Assembly (NCBI GenBank): GCA_023406915.1 | Contig: JAEXTR010000319.1 | Coordinates: 1 to 8,193 of the forward strand | From: Bacteroidota bacterium | Lineage (GTDB): Bacteria; Bacteroidota; Ignavibacteria; Ignavibacteriales; Ignavibacteriaceae | Length of the DNA: 8,193 nucleotides | Reading direction: 5' to 3' | Shown: piece by piece, positions 1-5,848 of the stretch | How positions within the stretch are numbered: the stretch's first letter is position 1 | Layout of the letters: every line of letters starts with the position of its first letter | Translations under genes and position numbers: made by a program | The notes under the pieces: generated by a model | Database searches by the model: none | Seen by the model: only the letters and a program-made list of their open reading frames with translations | What the model was told of the DNA's origin: nothing

Positions 1-927
1 CATCATCCTTTTATTTTTTCTCCGATAAAAAAAATCAACCTCGCCAACGATACTCACTCACAACTCATAGCACAACTCATCCAACACAAAATCACCCTTT
101 ATTCAAATCACACAAATCTCGATTTTACTTCTCACGGTGTCAGTGAAGTACTGGCAAAAAAACTCGGACTTCATTCTGTTACCCCACTTGAACCATTAAC
201 CCTCACCAGGAAACGTATATCTGTGTTTGTACCTGCTAATGCAACTGATGCGGTTGCAGACGCGATGTTCAGAGCCGGGGGCGGTATCATTGGGGAGTAT
301 ACGCATTGCAGTTATCGTACAGAAGGAACGGGAACATTCTTTGGACAGGAGGAGAGTAACCCGGCAGTAGGTGAGCGAGGGAAACTGGAGCGTGTGCCAG
401 AGGTGAAGATTGAAATGGTTTGTGACAGCTGGAAGCTGAAGCAGGTGGTTGCAGCCATGGTTGCGGCACATCCGTATGAGGAACCCGCATATTTTGTTTC
501 GCCCACCGAGAATCATAATCATCGTTATGGTATGGGGGCAATCGGGGTATTACCAGAGGCAATGAGTGCTGATGCATTTTTGAAGCATTGTGCCGGTCAG
601 TTGCATTGTGAAGGGATGCGGTACAGCGGATTGAAGCAATCGGTACAGAAAGTTGCCGTTTGTGGTGGATCGGGAAGTGACCTGATTCACACTGCTATCC
701 GTAAGGGAGCGGATGCTTTCATAACAGCTGATATTAAATATCATTCATTTTTTGAAGCAGGTGACTCCCTGCTTCTGATTGATGCCGGACATTTTGAGAC
801 TGAAGCAGTCATTCTGAAGGAAATGCAGGTACGTATTCAGGCATTTCTGAAGGAGAACGGATGTACTGATTCTGTGGCGCTCTATGAACAGACAACATCA
901 CCCATAAAGTTTTTTTACCATAGCTAA
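1..927 (+). CDS. Nif3-like dinuclear metal centre protein (YqfO/YbgI family), 5' partial
   Basis: The reading frame is open from the first base, so the gene starts upstream of the window; 308 residues are visible before TAA. I infer that roughly 60 N-terminal residues are missing, from the usual ~365-residue length of the long form. The first visible residues are the family's HHP motif (codons 1-3), followed by HTNLD (D41) and, near the C-terminus, H264 and E268 in DAGHFETE. Together these give the five expected ligands of the two-metal site (His-His, Asp, His-x3-Glu). The middle, about residues 73-180, is the extra PII/CutA-like domain of the YqfO-type long form, containing AAHPYEEPAY. The family forms a hexameric toroid in the cytosol. 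Its function is not settled; it is often annotated as GTP cyclohydrolase I type 2 or NIF3-like, without firm support. It is followed 12 bases later by a zinc-ribbon gene, a pairing common in Bacteroidota. Base and codon use change sharply near codon 75. An internal GTG at 223 is not the real start. Confidence 0.93.
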   Translation, partial: HHPFIFSPIKKINLANDTHSQLIAQLIQHKITLYSNHTNLDFTSHGVSEVLAKKLGLHSVTPLEPLTLTRKRISVFVPANATDAVADAMFRAGGGIIGEYTHCSYRTEGTGTFFGQEESNPAVGERGKLERVPEVKIEMVCDSWKLKQVVAAMVAAHPYEEPAYFVSPTENHNHRYGMGAIGVLPEAMSADAFLKHCAGQLHCEGMRYSGLKQSVQKVAVCGGSGSDLIHTAIRKGADAFITADIKYHSFFEAGDSLLLIDAGHFETEAVILKEMQVRIQAFLKENGCTDSVALYEQTTSPIKFFYHS

Positions 928-931
928 GGAG
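926..931 (+). promoter_or_regulatory. Shine-Dalgarno site for the zinc-ribbon gene
   Basis: AAGGAG overlaps the TAA stop of the nif3 gene and lies 8 bases before TTG at 940. The alternative start, ATG at 952, would be 20 bases away, which is too far. The site therefore favours the TTG start and suggests coupled translation with the upstream gene. Confidence 0.75.
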
Positions 932-939
932 CTACTACT

Positions 940-1659
940 TTGATCAATAGAATGAAAAAACTCTACGAATTACAGTTAATAGATACACAACTTGATGAAC
1001 TTGAATCCCTGCGTGGCGATCTTCCACGCGCTGTTACCGAACTTCAGAACCGTCTGAAGGCTGAGGAGGAAATTCTGAGCCAGAAGGTAAAGGAGAAAGA
1101 GGACGCAGTCGGAACCAGGAATGCAAACCTCAAAGAGATGGAACGCCTGAACGAGAATCTGAACAAGTTCAAGGCTGATCTGTACCGCGTAAGAAACAAC
1201 AAGGAGTATGACGCGCTGACTAAGCAGATAGACCAGTCCGAAGAGGAAATCAAGAAGCTTGAAGCCCATAATGAGACCATCCTTGGTGGCAGCGAAAAGA
1301 TGCAGGAAGATATTGACGAGGTGAATACCCGTTGTGAAGAACTGAAAGTTGAGCTTGCCGAAAAGGAAGAGGAGCTGAATGCCATTGTTGCCTCCAACGA
1401 AAAAGAGGAACGGAAACTGATGGCTGTAAGAAATGAAATTCAGGAACAGGTTAAAAAGCAGGATTACTCAGATTACATGAGAATCAGAAAAGCCAGAAAA
1501 GGGCTTGCTGTTGCAACGATCCGCCGTTCGGCATGTTCCGGATGTCATAATATCATCCCATCCCAGAAGCAGTTGGAGATCAGACGGAATGCAAAGATTT
1601 TCGTGTGTGAATTCTGCGGAAGGATGCTGGTTTCAGCTGAAATAGCAGGCGAAGAGTAA
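940..1659 (+). CDS. Coiled-coil protein with C-terminal C4 zinc ribbon (COG1579, CT398-like)
   Basis: The product has 239 residues. Residues ~5-180 are rich in Glu, Lys and Leu with heptad-like spacing, predicting a long antiparallel helical hairpin. The C-terminus carries a zinc ribbon with two CxxC pairs, C199/C202 (CSGC) and C223/C226 (CEFC), followed by GRML. This architecture is that of COG1579 (zf-RING_7 type), whose structurally known member is Chlamydia CT398. The biochemical role is unproven; binding to nucleic acid or to protein partners such as sigma-54 or secretion components has been proposed for relatives. No signal peptide or membrane segment is seen, so it is probably cytosolic. 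The TTG start at 940 is chosen because AAGGAG lies 8 bases upstream; ATG at 952 would drop four residues. It is almost certainly co-transcribed with the nif3 gene. Confidence 0.9.
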   Translation: MINRMKKLYELQLIDTQLDELESLRGDLPRAVTELQNRLKAEEEILSQKVKEKEDAVGTRNANLKEMERLNENLNKFKADLYRVRNNKEYDALTKQIDQSEEEIKKLEAHNETILGGSEKMQEDIDEVNTRCEELKVELAEKEEELNAIVASNEKEERKLMAVRNEIQEQVKKQDYSDYMRIRKARKGLAVATIRRSACSGCHNIIPSQKQLEIRRNAKIFVCEFCGRMLVSAEIAGEE

Positions 1660-1701
1660 GATTCCGGGCACCGGAGCATTCGCCTTTGACCATTCATTTT
1701 G

Positions 1702-1751
1702 ATCCTGGGGTGACCGATTTCCTGTTTTAGCAGGGAAAGGGCACCCAGGAT
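1702..1751 (+). terminator. Long imperfect hairpin after the zinc-ribbon gene, possible terminator
   Basis: ATCCTGGG (1702-1709) pairs with CCCAGGAT (1744-1751). The stem continues past a bulged G1710 with two more pairs (1711-1712 with 1742-1743). Further in, TTTCC (1718-1722) pairs with GGAAA (1734-1738) around a short loop. Only a weak T-rich stretch (TCCCATCTTT) follows, so it is not a textbook intrinsic terminator. Its position, about 40 bases after the stop and before the rnpB promoter region, fits transcription termination or 3'-end stabilisation. A smaller hairpin, TCCGG/CCGGA with a 3-base loop, lies at 1663-1675. Confidence 0.45.
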
Positions 1752-1815
1752 TCCCATCTTTCAAGTCATAATTTCTTTGATAGTGACTTTTCATATCTGA
1801 TTCATTATATTCCCG

Positions 1816-1844
1816 CATTAGTTTTAAAAAATAAGGATTATAAG
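1816..1844 (+). promoter_or_regulatory. Candidate promoter for rnpB (and perhaps recJ-ruvCA)
   Basis: TATAAG at 1839-1844 resembles a -10 box and would place transcription start near 1851, just before the RNase P RNA. An AT-rich stretch lies upstream, but no good -35 element is present at the right distance. The assignment rests mainly on position. The rest of the 1660-1856 intergenic stretch holds only the hairpins described separately. Confidence 0.28.
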
Positions 1845-1856
1845 GTGTTCAACGTA

Positions 1857-2250
1857 AAGAAGTTTCCGATTCAGATCGGGCAGTTGCTATTGCCGCTAAG
1901 GCAATAGAGGAAAGTCCGAACTCCGCAGAACAGGACGCCGGGTAACCCCCGGGGACCGATGGAGTAATCTATCGATTACGGAAAGTGCCACAGAAAATAT
2001 ACCGCTGTAGCGATACAGTAAGGGTGAAAAGGTCAGGTAAGAGCTGACCGCATTCTGCAGTAATGCAGATGTTGGTAAACCCCGTCCGGAGCAAGGACAA
2101 GCAGAGGGTCTCCGCAAGGAGTAGGGCTGTTCGCCCAAGATGATCCTCGGGTAGTCCGCTAAAGCTGTGTAGTAATATACAGATCAGATAAATAACTGCC
2201 ATCCCCACTGGGATACAAAATTCGGCTTACAGATCTGAGTCATACTTCTT
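1857..2250 (+). ncRNA. rnpB: RNase P RNA, bacterial class A
   Basis: This is the catalytic RNA of RNase P, which cuts 5' leaders from pre-tRNA. The hallmark GAGGAAAGTCC is at 1907-1917 and the matching 3' core ACAAAATTCGGCTTA at 2215-2229. P4 forms between 1912-1920 and 2221-2228 with the universal bulged U (1915). P1 is long: 1857-1863 with 2244-2250 and 1868-1877 with 2232-2241. P2 pairs 1879-1885 with 2194-2200, and P3 pairs 1887-1894 with 1900-1907. Hairpins at 1957-1974 (P9), 2055-2068 (P14) and 2165-2182 (P18) all carry GUAA tetraloops, as expected for the known tertiary docking contacts. Hairpins at 2005-2018 and 2031-2049 match P12 and P13 by position. P15 is probably 2104-2110 with 2142-2148, and P19 is 2201-2214. 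Ends are set from P1 and are good to a few bases. Helix names follow the E. coli order by eye. Confidence 0.97.
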
Positions 2251-2253
2251 TAT

Positions 2254-2272
2254 GTTGCATTCCTTCAGCAAC
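2254..2272 (+). other. Small hairpin between rnpB and the recJ start codon
   Basis: GTTGC (2254-2258) pairs with GCAAC (2268-2272) around a 9-base loop, ending one base before the recJ ATG. No U-run follows, so it does not look like an intrinsic terminator. It could influence RNase P RNA 3' maturation or access to the recJ start. A five-pair stem can also arise by chance. Confidence 0.35.
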
Positions 2273-2273
2273 T

Positions 2274-3989
2274 ATGTTGTCGAAGCAATGGAAAATGAAA
2301 GAAGCCCCTGACCATCCGGAGTTCTATCGGGCTGCGGAATGGAACGGCATACCTTTGTCTCTTGCAAAGATACTGGCTGCGAGGAATATCCATTCAATCG
2401 ATACCACTATTGATTACCTCAATCCTTCTGAACAACTCCTTCATGACCCTTTCCTGATGCGTGGTATGATCACTGCCACCTCCCGCGTGCTCAAGGCACT
2501 GATCAACAATAAAAAAATTCTGGTGTATGGCGATTACGATGTTGATGGAGCTGCCTCAACAGGATTACTGTACATGTTCCTGAAAGACCTTGGGGCTAAT
2601 GTTGATTTTTATATCCCTAAGCGACTTGAGGAAGGATACGGCATCAATTATACGGGTGTTACCTATGCAAAGGACCATGATGTAGATCTTCTGATTTCAG
2701 TTGATTGCGGTATTACGGCTATTGAAGAGACTGCCTTTGCACGCCAGCAGGGAATTGATGTAATAATCTGCGATCACCATCAACCGAAGGATCAGCTCCC
2801 CACTGCTGTGGCGATTCTCGACCCGATTATTCCAGGATGTGACTATCCCTACAAGCATCTTACCGGAGCTGGTGTGGCGTTCAAGCTTGCGCAGGCTATT
2901 TCTGACCGTCTTGGCAACCGGATGCAGCCGATGAAGTACCTGGACCTTGTAGCGATTGCCATTGCTGCTGATATAGCACCTATCACCGGTGAAAACCGTG
3001 TACTGATGAAGCTTGGACTGGATATGATCAATAAGAATCCGCGTCCCGGGATCAAGGCACTGCTTGAAAATGTAAAGCTTGACACGGGTCAGATCACACC
3101 GAGGCAAATCGTACGTTCACTGGCACCCAGGATTAATGCAGTGGGCAGACTTGGTGATGCAAGTGTGGCGGTTGAACTGCTTACTACAGATGATTATCAG
3201 TATGCCAGTACGCTTGCCAAGCGTCTTGAGCTGGTGAATGAGCAGCGGAAAGTGGAGGACAAAAAAGCACAGGATGTGGTGGACTCCCTTATTGATCTTG
3301 AAAATGAAAAATCGATCATTCTGTATGAAGAAGAGTGGCATCCTGGGGTTATCTCCATTCTTGCTTCGCGGCTGGTTGAGAAGTATTGCAGACCAACTAT
3401 CATCCTGACCACTATGGACGGGGTTGCAAAGGGTTCTGCACGTACGATCTCCACGTTTAATATCTATGAGGCATTGCAGGAGTGCCAGGACCTTCTGATT
3501 CATTTCGGTGGACATCATGCAGCTGCCGGACTCGCCCTTGAGATCAACCGGATAGAAGAGTTTAAGGAACGTTTCAATAAGATTGTTGAAACTAAAGTGT
3601 CGGATGAGGACCTTCAGCCTGTTCTGGAGATAGATCATAAGATTTCCCTGAAAGAAATCACCGGAGATTTTATAAAGATACATTCCCGCATGGCGCCATT
3701 TGGACCTGCGAACGTACGTCCTACTTTCCTGGCAGAAAATGTAGAAGTGGCAACATACCTGAAAGTGGTTGGGGGTGAGCATCTTGTTTTCTCGGTAAAG
3801 CAAAATGGACAGGACCGGTCATTTGACGCAATAGCAATGAGTTTCGGCTCCTGGTATGATCAGCTCAGCCATCACAACAAGTTTGACATCGTTTTCTCTA
3901 TTGATCATATCCTGAAAGATAACAGGTGGATATCCCGCTTCAGGATCAAGGACCTTAAAATGCGTGATACTTCGGATGGAGCTGCATAG
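2274..3989 (+). CDS. recJ: Single-stranded-DNA-specific exonuclease RecJ
   Basis: RecJ degrades single-stranded DNA 5' to 3' in recombinational repair, mismatch repair and fork restart. The 571-residue length is normal for the family. DHH-domain motifs appear in order: YGDYDVDG (85-92), SVDCG with D144, CDHH (167-169), and IAADIAPI with D233, supplying the metal-binding aspartates and histidines. The linker includes INAVGRLGDA (288-297). The DHHA1 domain has EEEWHPGV (352-359) and GGHHAAAGL (412-420). Residues ~450-565 correspond to the C-terminal OB-fold. ATG at 2274 is the first start in frame; no clear Shine-Dalgarno precedes it, and TTG at 2277 is an alternative. The start lies only 23 bases after the RNase P RNA, and ruvC follows after 5 bases, so transcription from upstream of or within rnpB is likely. 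Confidence 0.97.
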   Translation: MLSKQWKMKEAPDHPEFYRAAEWNGIPLSLAKILAARNIHSIDTTIDYLNPSEQLLHDPFLMRGMITATSRVLKALINNKKILVYGDYDVDGAASTGLLYMFLKDLGANVDFYIPKRLEEGYGINYTGVTYAKDHDVDLLISVDCGITAIEETAFARQQGIDVIICDHHQPKDQLPTAVAILDPIIPGCDYPYKHLTGAGVAFKLAQAISDRLGNRMQPMKYLDLVAIAIAADIAPITGENRVLMKLGLDMINKNPRPGIKALLENVKLDTGQITPRQIVRSLAPRINAVGRLGDASVAVELLTTDDYQYASTLAKRLELVNEQRKVEDKKAQDVVDSLIDLENEKSIILYEEEWHPGVISILASRLVEKYCRPTIILTTMDGVAKGSARTISTFNIYEALQECQDLLIHFGGHHAAAGLALEINRIEEFKERFNKIVETKVSDEDLQPVLEIDHKISLKEITGDFIKIHSRMAPFGPANVRPTFLAENVEVATYLKVVGGEHLVFSVKQNGQDRSFDAIAMSFGSWYDQLSHHNKFDIVFSIDHILKDNRWISRFRIKDLKMRDTSDGAA

Positions 3990-3994
3990 GCGTT

Positions 3995-4531
3995 ATGATC
4001 ATACTTGGAATTGATCCCGGAACCGTCCTGACAGGATTTGGTATCATTGAATCCAGGAACAATATCCTGACCCCGCTCCACTATGGTGTCATCAATCTCC
4101 CTTCAAAACAACCAATCCCAGCACGACTTCAGATTATTTACGATACAATTCTCGGACTCACGAAAGAGTACCGCCCTGATGCAATAGCCATAGAGACTGC
4201 CTTTTACGGAAAGAACGTGCAGTCAGCACTCAAGTTGGGTTATGCACGGGGAGTTGCAATACTGGCAACGATGCATGCTGGAGCAGAACTGTATGAGTAT
4301 TCACCCAGAGAAGTGAAGAAAGCAGTCGTGGGGAATGGCGCTGCATCGAAGGAACAGGTTCAGTTTATGGTAGGAACGCTTTTAAAGATTACGTCTGGTT
4401 TCAAACGGTTTGATGAGTCAGATGCACTGGGTATAGCAATTTGTCATGCCCTCAGGGCGTTTCCTGCAGTCAGCAGTAAAAAGAACTGGAAATCATTTGT
4501 TGAAGCTCATCCTGAAAGGGTGCTTAAATGA
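3995..4531 (+). CDS. ruvC: Crossover junction endodeoxyribonuclease RuvC
   Basis: RuvC is the dimeric RNase H-fold nuclease that resolves Holliday junctions by paired symmetric nicks, working with RuvAB. The protein has 178 residues, close to the usual 165-190. The four acidic catalytic residues are visible: D7 in GIDPGT, E67 in IAIETAFYGKN, and D140 and D143 in RFDESDAL. It starts 5 bases after the recJ stop, and GGAG at 3978-3981 inside the end of recJ is a possible, slightly distant, ribosome site. Its stop codon overlaps the ruvA start (ATGA), indicating translational coupling. Confidence 0.97.
   Translation: MIILGIDPGTVLTGFGIIESRNNILTPLHYGVINLPSKQPIPARLQIIYDTILGLTKEYRPDAIAIETAFYGKNVQSALKLGYARGVAILATMHAGAELYEYSPREVKKAVVGNGAASKEQVQFMVGTLLKITSGFKRFDESDALGIAICHALRAFPAVSSKKNWKSFVEAHPERVLK
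4515..4520 (+). promoter_or_regulatory. Probable ribosome-binding site of ruvA inside ruvC
   Basis: AAAGGG lies 7 bases before the ruvA ATG, within the last codons of ruvC. It supports the ATG at 4528 as the real start in the overlapping arrangement. Confidence 0.5.
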
Positions 4532-5109
4532 TCGCATATTTAAACGGAAAGATATTTTCTCTTTCACCAACAGGGGTCATCCTTGACGTACAGGGGGTTG
4601 GCTATGATGTTCACATCTCCGTACCCACGTTTGAAAAGCTGAACGGGAAGGAAACGGCATCGCTGTTTATTTATACTTCAGTAAAAGAAGATTCGATTTC
4701 TCTGTACGGGTTTTCGGAGCGGGAGGAGAAGAATATTTTCGAATTGCTGATCTCAGTGAACGGGATCGGACCGAAATCAGCGATGACGATACTATCAGGC
4801 ATTCAGCCAAATGATTTACGGAACGCAATAGAATCGGCAGATATATCAAGGCTTACTGCAATGCCGGGTGTGGGGAAGAAGACGGCTGAACGGATTGTGC
4901 TTGAATTGCGCGGGAAGCTGACGGACAGCGTAATTTCGACTGCAGGTGCTGCACCTGTGCGTGGGGTAAGAAGTGAGGCGATTCTTGCTTTGACCACGCT
5001 TGGGTATAACAGAAGTATTGCAGAGAAGATTACGAAAGAGATCGCAGAAGTATCACCCTCCATAACGATTGAAGATATGATAAAACAGGCGCTCAGAAAG
5101 CTTTCATAA
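4528..5109 (+). CDS. ruvA: Holliday junction branch migration protein RuvA
   Basis: RuvA tetramers clamp four-way junctions and recruit the RuvB helicase for branch migration. The product is 193 residues, within the family's normal size. The N-terminal OB-fold (about 1-62) begins MIAYLNGKI and contains VQGVGYDVHIS. Two helix-hairpin-helix motifs follow: VNGIGPKSA (77-85) and MPGVGKKTAERI (112-123), which contact the junction backbone. Residues ~145-193, ending in EDMIKQALRKLS, form the flexible C-terminal domain III that binds RuvB and includes the typical ALTTLGYN stretch. The start overlaps the ruvC stop by four bases. ruvB is not seen and must lie elsewhere. A palindromic stem begins six bases after the stop. 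Confidence 0.97.
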   Translation: MIAYLNGKIFSLSPTGVILDVQGVGYDVHISVPTFEKLNGKETASLFIYTSVKEDSISLYGFSEREEKNIFELLISVNGIGPKSAMTILSGIQPNDLRNAIESADISRLTAMPGVGKKTAERIVLELRGKLTDSVISTAGAAPVRGVRSEAILALTTLGYNRSIAEKITKEIAEVSPSITIEDMIKQALRKLS

Positions 5110-5114
5110 AGTTA

Positions 5115-5147
5115 AATCCGGCTGAGGTAAAAGATCTGAGCCGGATT
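5115..5147. terminator. Hairpin between convergent operons, probable bidirectional terminator
   Basis: AATCCGGCT (5115-5123) and AGCCGGATT (5139-5147) form a perfect 9-bp stem with a 15-base loop. It lies between the end of ruvA (5109) and the end of the minus-strand FAH-family gene (5162). The U-tract is poor on the plus side (CATACCA) and weak on the minus side (TAACTTT), so the call rests on stem strength and convergent placement. Confidence 0.65.
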
Positions 5148-5161
5148 CATACCATACATAC

Positions 5162-5821
5162 TTATTCAGCTTCCACAGTAACCCGCAGTTCAGGTATCCC
5201 TGCAACCTTCGCGGAGAGAACGTCACCCGGCACAACTTTGGCGACACCTTCGGGTGTACCGGTGAAAATCAAATCGCCGGGTTCAAGGGTCATCTTTTGT
5301 GAGATATAGGAAACTACTTTTGCCGGATCAAACAGCATGAGGCTAAGTGGAGCATCCTGCCGCACTACACCATTGACCGTAAGTGAAATACGGGCATCTG
5401 ACGTAATAGTGCAATGTTTACTCAAAATAAAATCAGATACTGCTGCTGAAGTATCGAAGCATTTTGCGATCGTCCAGGGATGACCTTTCTTCTTGAGTTC
5501 ATTCTGCACATCGCGCAGCGTCATATCGAGTCCAACACCATAGCCGGCTATCCCTTTTTGGGCTTCTTCCGGAGTCACATTCTTCAGATTTTTTCCGATC
5601 AGGAGCACTAGTTCAACCTCATGGTGCATATCATCTGAGTATGCAGGTTTGGTGATACTCATACCATCAAAGACAAGTGCGGAGGCGGGTTTGATGAATA
5701 TCAGCGGGAATTCGGGGACTTCATTGCCGAGTTCTGCTGCGTGAGCGGCGTAGTTGCGGCCTACGCACACAATTTTGCCGACACCATATTGCTCGCCGGT
5801 GGTAGTGGTAACTGCGTTCAT
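5162..5821 (-). CDS. Fumarylacetoacetate hydrolase family protein (FAHD1/YcgM-like)
   Basis: The 219-residue protein has the single-domain size of FAHD1/YcgM enzymes, which hydrolyse acylpyruvates or decarboxylate oxaloacetate using one divalent metal. Visible key residues are GRNY (21-24) with the presumed catalytic pair H27 and E30, metal ligands E68 and E70 in HHEVEL and D99 in GLDMTLRD, and K120 in AKCFD. FTGTPEGV (186-193) is the conserved C-terminal signature. The residue spacing parallels human FAHD1 with a constant offset of three. Exact substrate cannot be read from sequence; related family members act in aromatic-compound catabolism, but no such neighbours are present. No signal peptide is seen, so it is cytosolic. 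It lies 27 bases after the DUF5686-type gene on the same strand and is probably co-transcribed. The ribosome site is weak. Confidence 0.93.
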   Translation of the reverse strand: MNAVTTTTGEQYGVGKIVCVGRNYAAHAAELGNEVPEFPLIFIKPASALVFDGMSITKPAYSDDMHHEVELVLLIGKNLKNVTPEEAQKGIAGYGVGLDMTLRDVQNELKKKGHPWTIAKCFDTSAAVSDFILSKHCTITSDARISLTVNGVVRQDAPLSLMLFDPAKVVSYISQKMTLEPGDLIFTGTPEGVAKVVPGDVLSAKVAGIPELRVTVEAE

Positions 5822-5848
5822 ACAATCTTTCGGTTATTTGAAAATCAC

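Noticed and set aside
223..927. Separate 234-residue gene starting at GTG 223
   Set aside because: The same frame is open to base 1 and the upstream residues contain the HHP and HTNLD motifs of the same family, so this is an internal codon of a larger gene.
1044..1397. Serine- and phenylalanine-rich minus-strand frame of 117 codons
   Set aside because: It is the reverse complement of a Glu/Lys-rich coiled coil, which automatically yields such Ser/Phe-rich translations.
1896..2208. Two minus-strand open frames of about 80 codons
   Set aside because: They lie antisense within the RNase P RNA gene, whose structure explains the sequence.
1857..2250. tmRNA or riboswitch instead of RNase P RNA
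   Set aside because: No tRNA-like ends or tag frame are seen, and the P4 core with bulged U and conserved GAGGAAAGTCC and TTCGGCTTA blocks are diagnostic of RNase P RNA.
2697..3107. 136-codon minus-strand open frame
   Set aside because: It is antisense to the recJ DHH domain and has no family features.
3117..3803. 228-codon open frame on the minus strand
   Set aside because: It lies wholly antisense to recJ, whose motifs are unmistakable, and its translation shows no recognisable domain.
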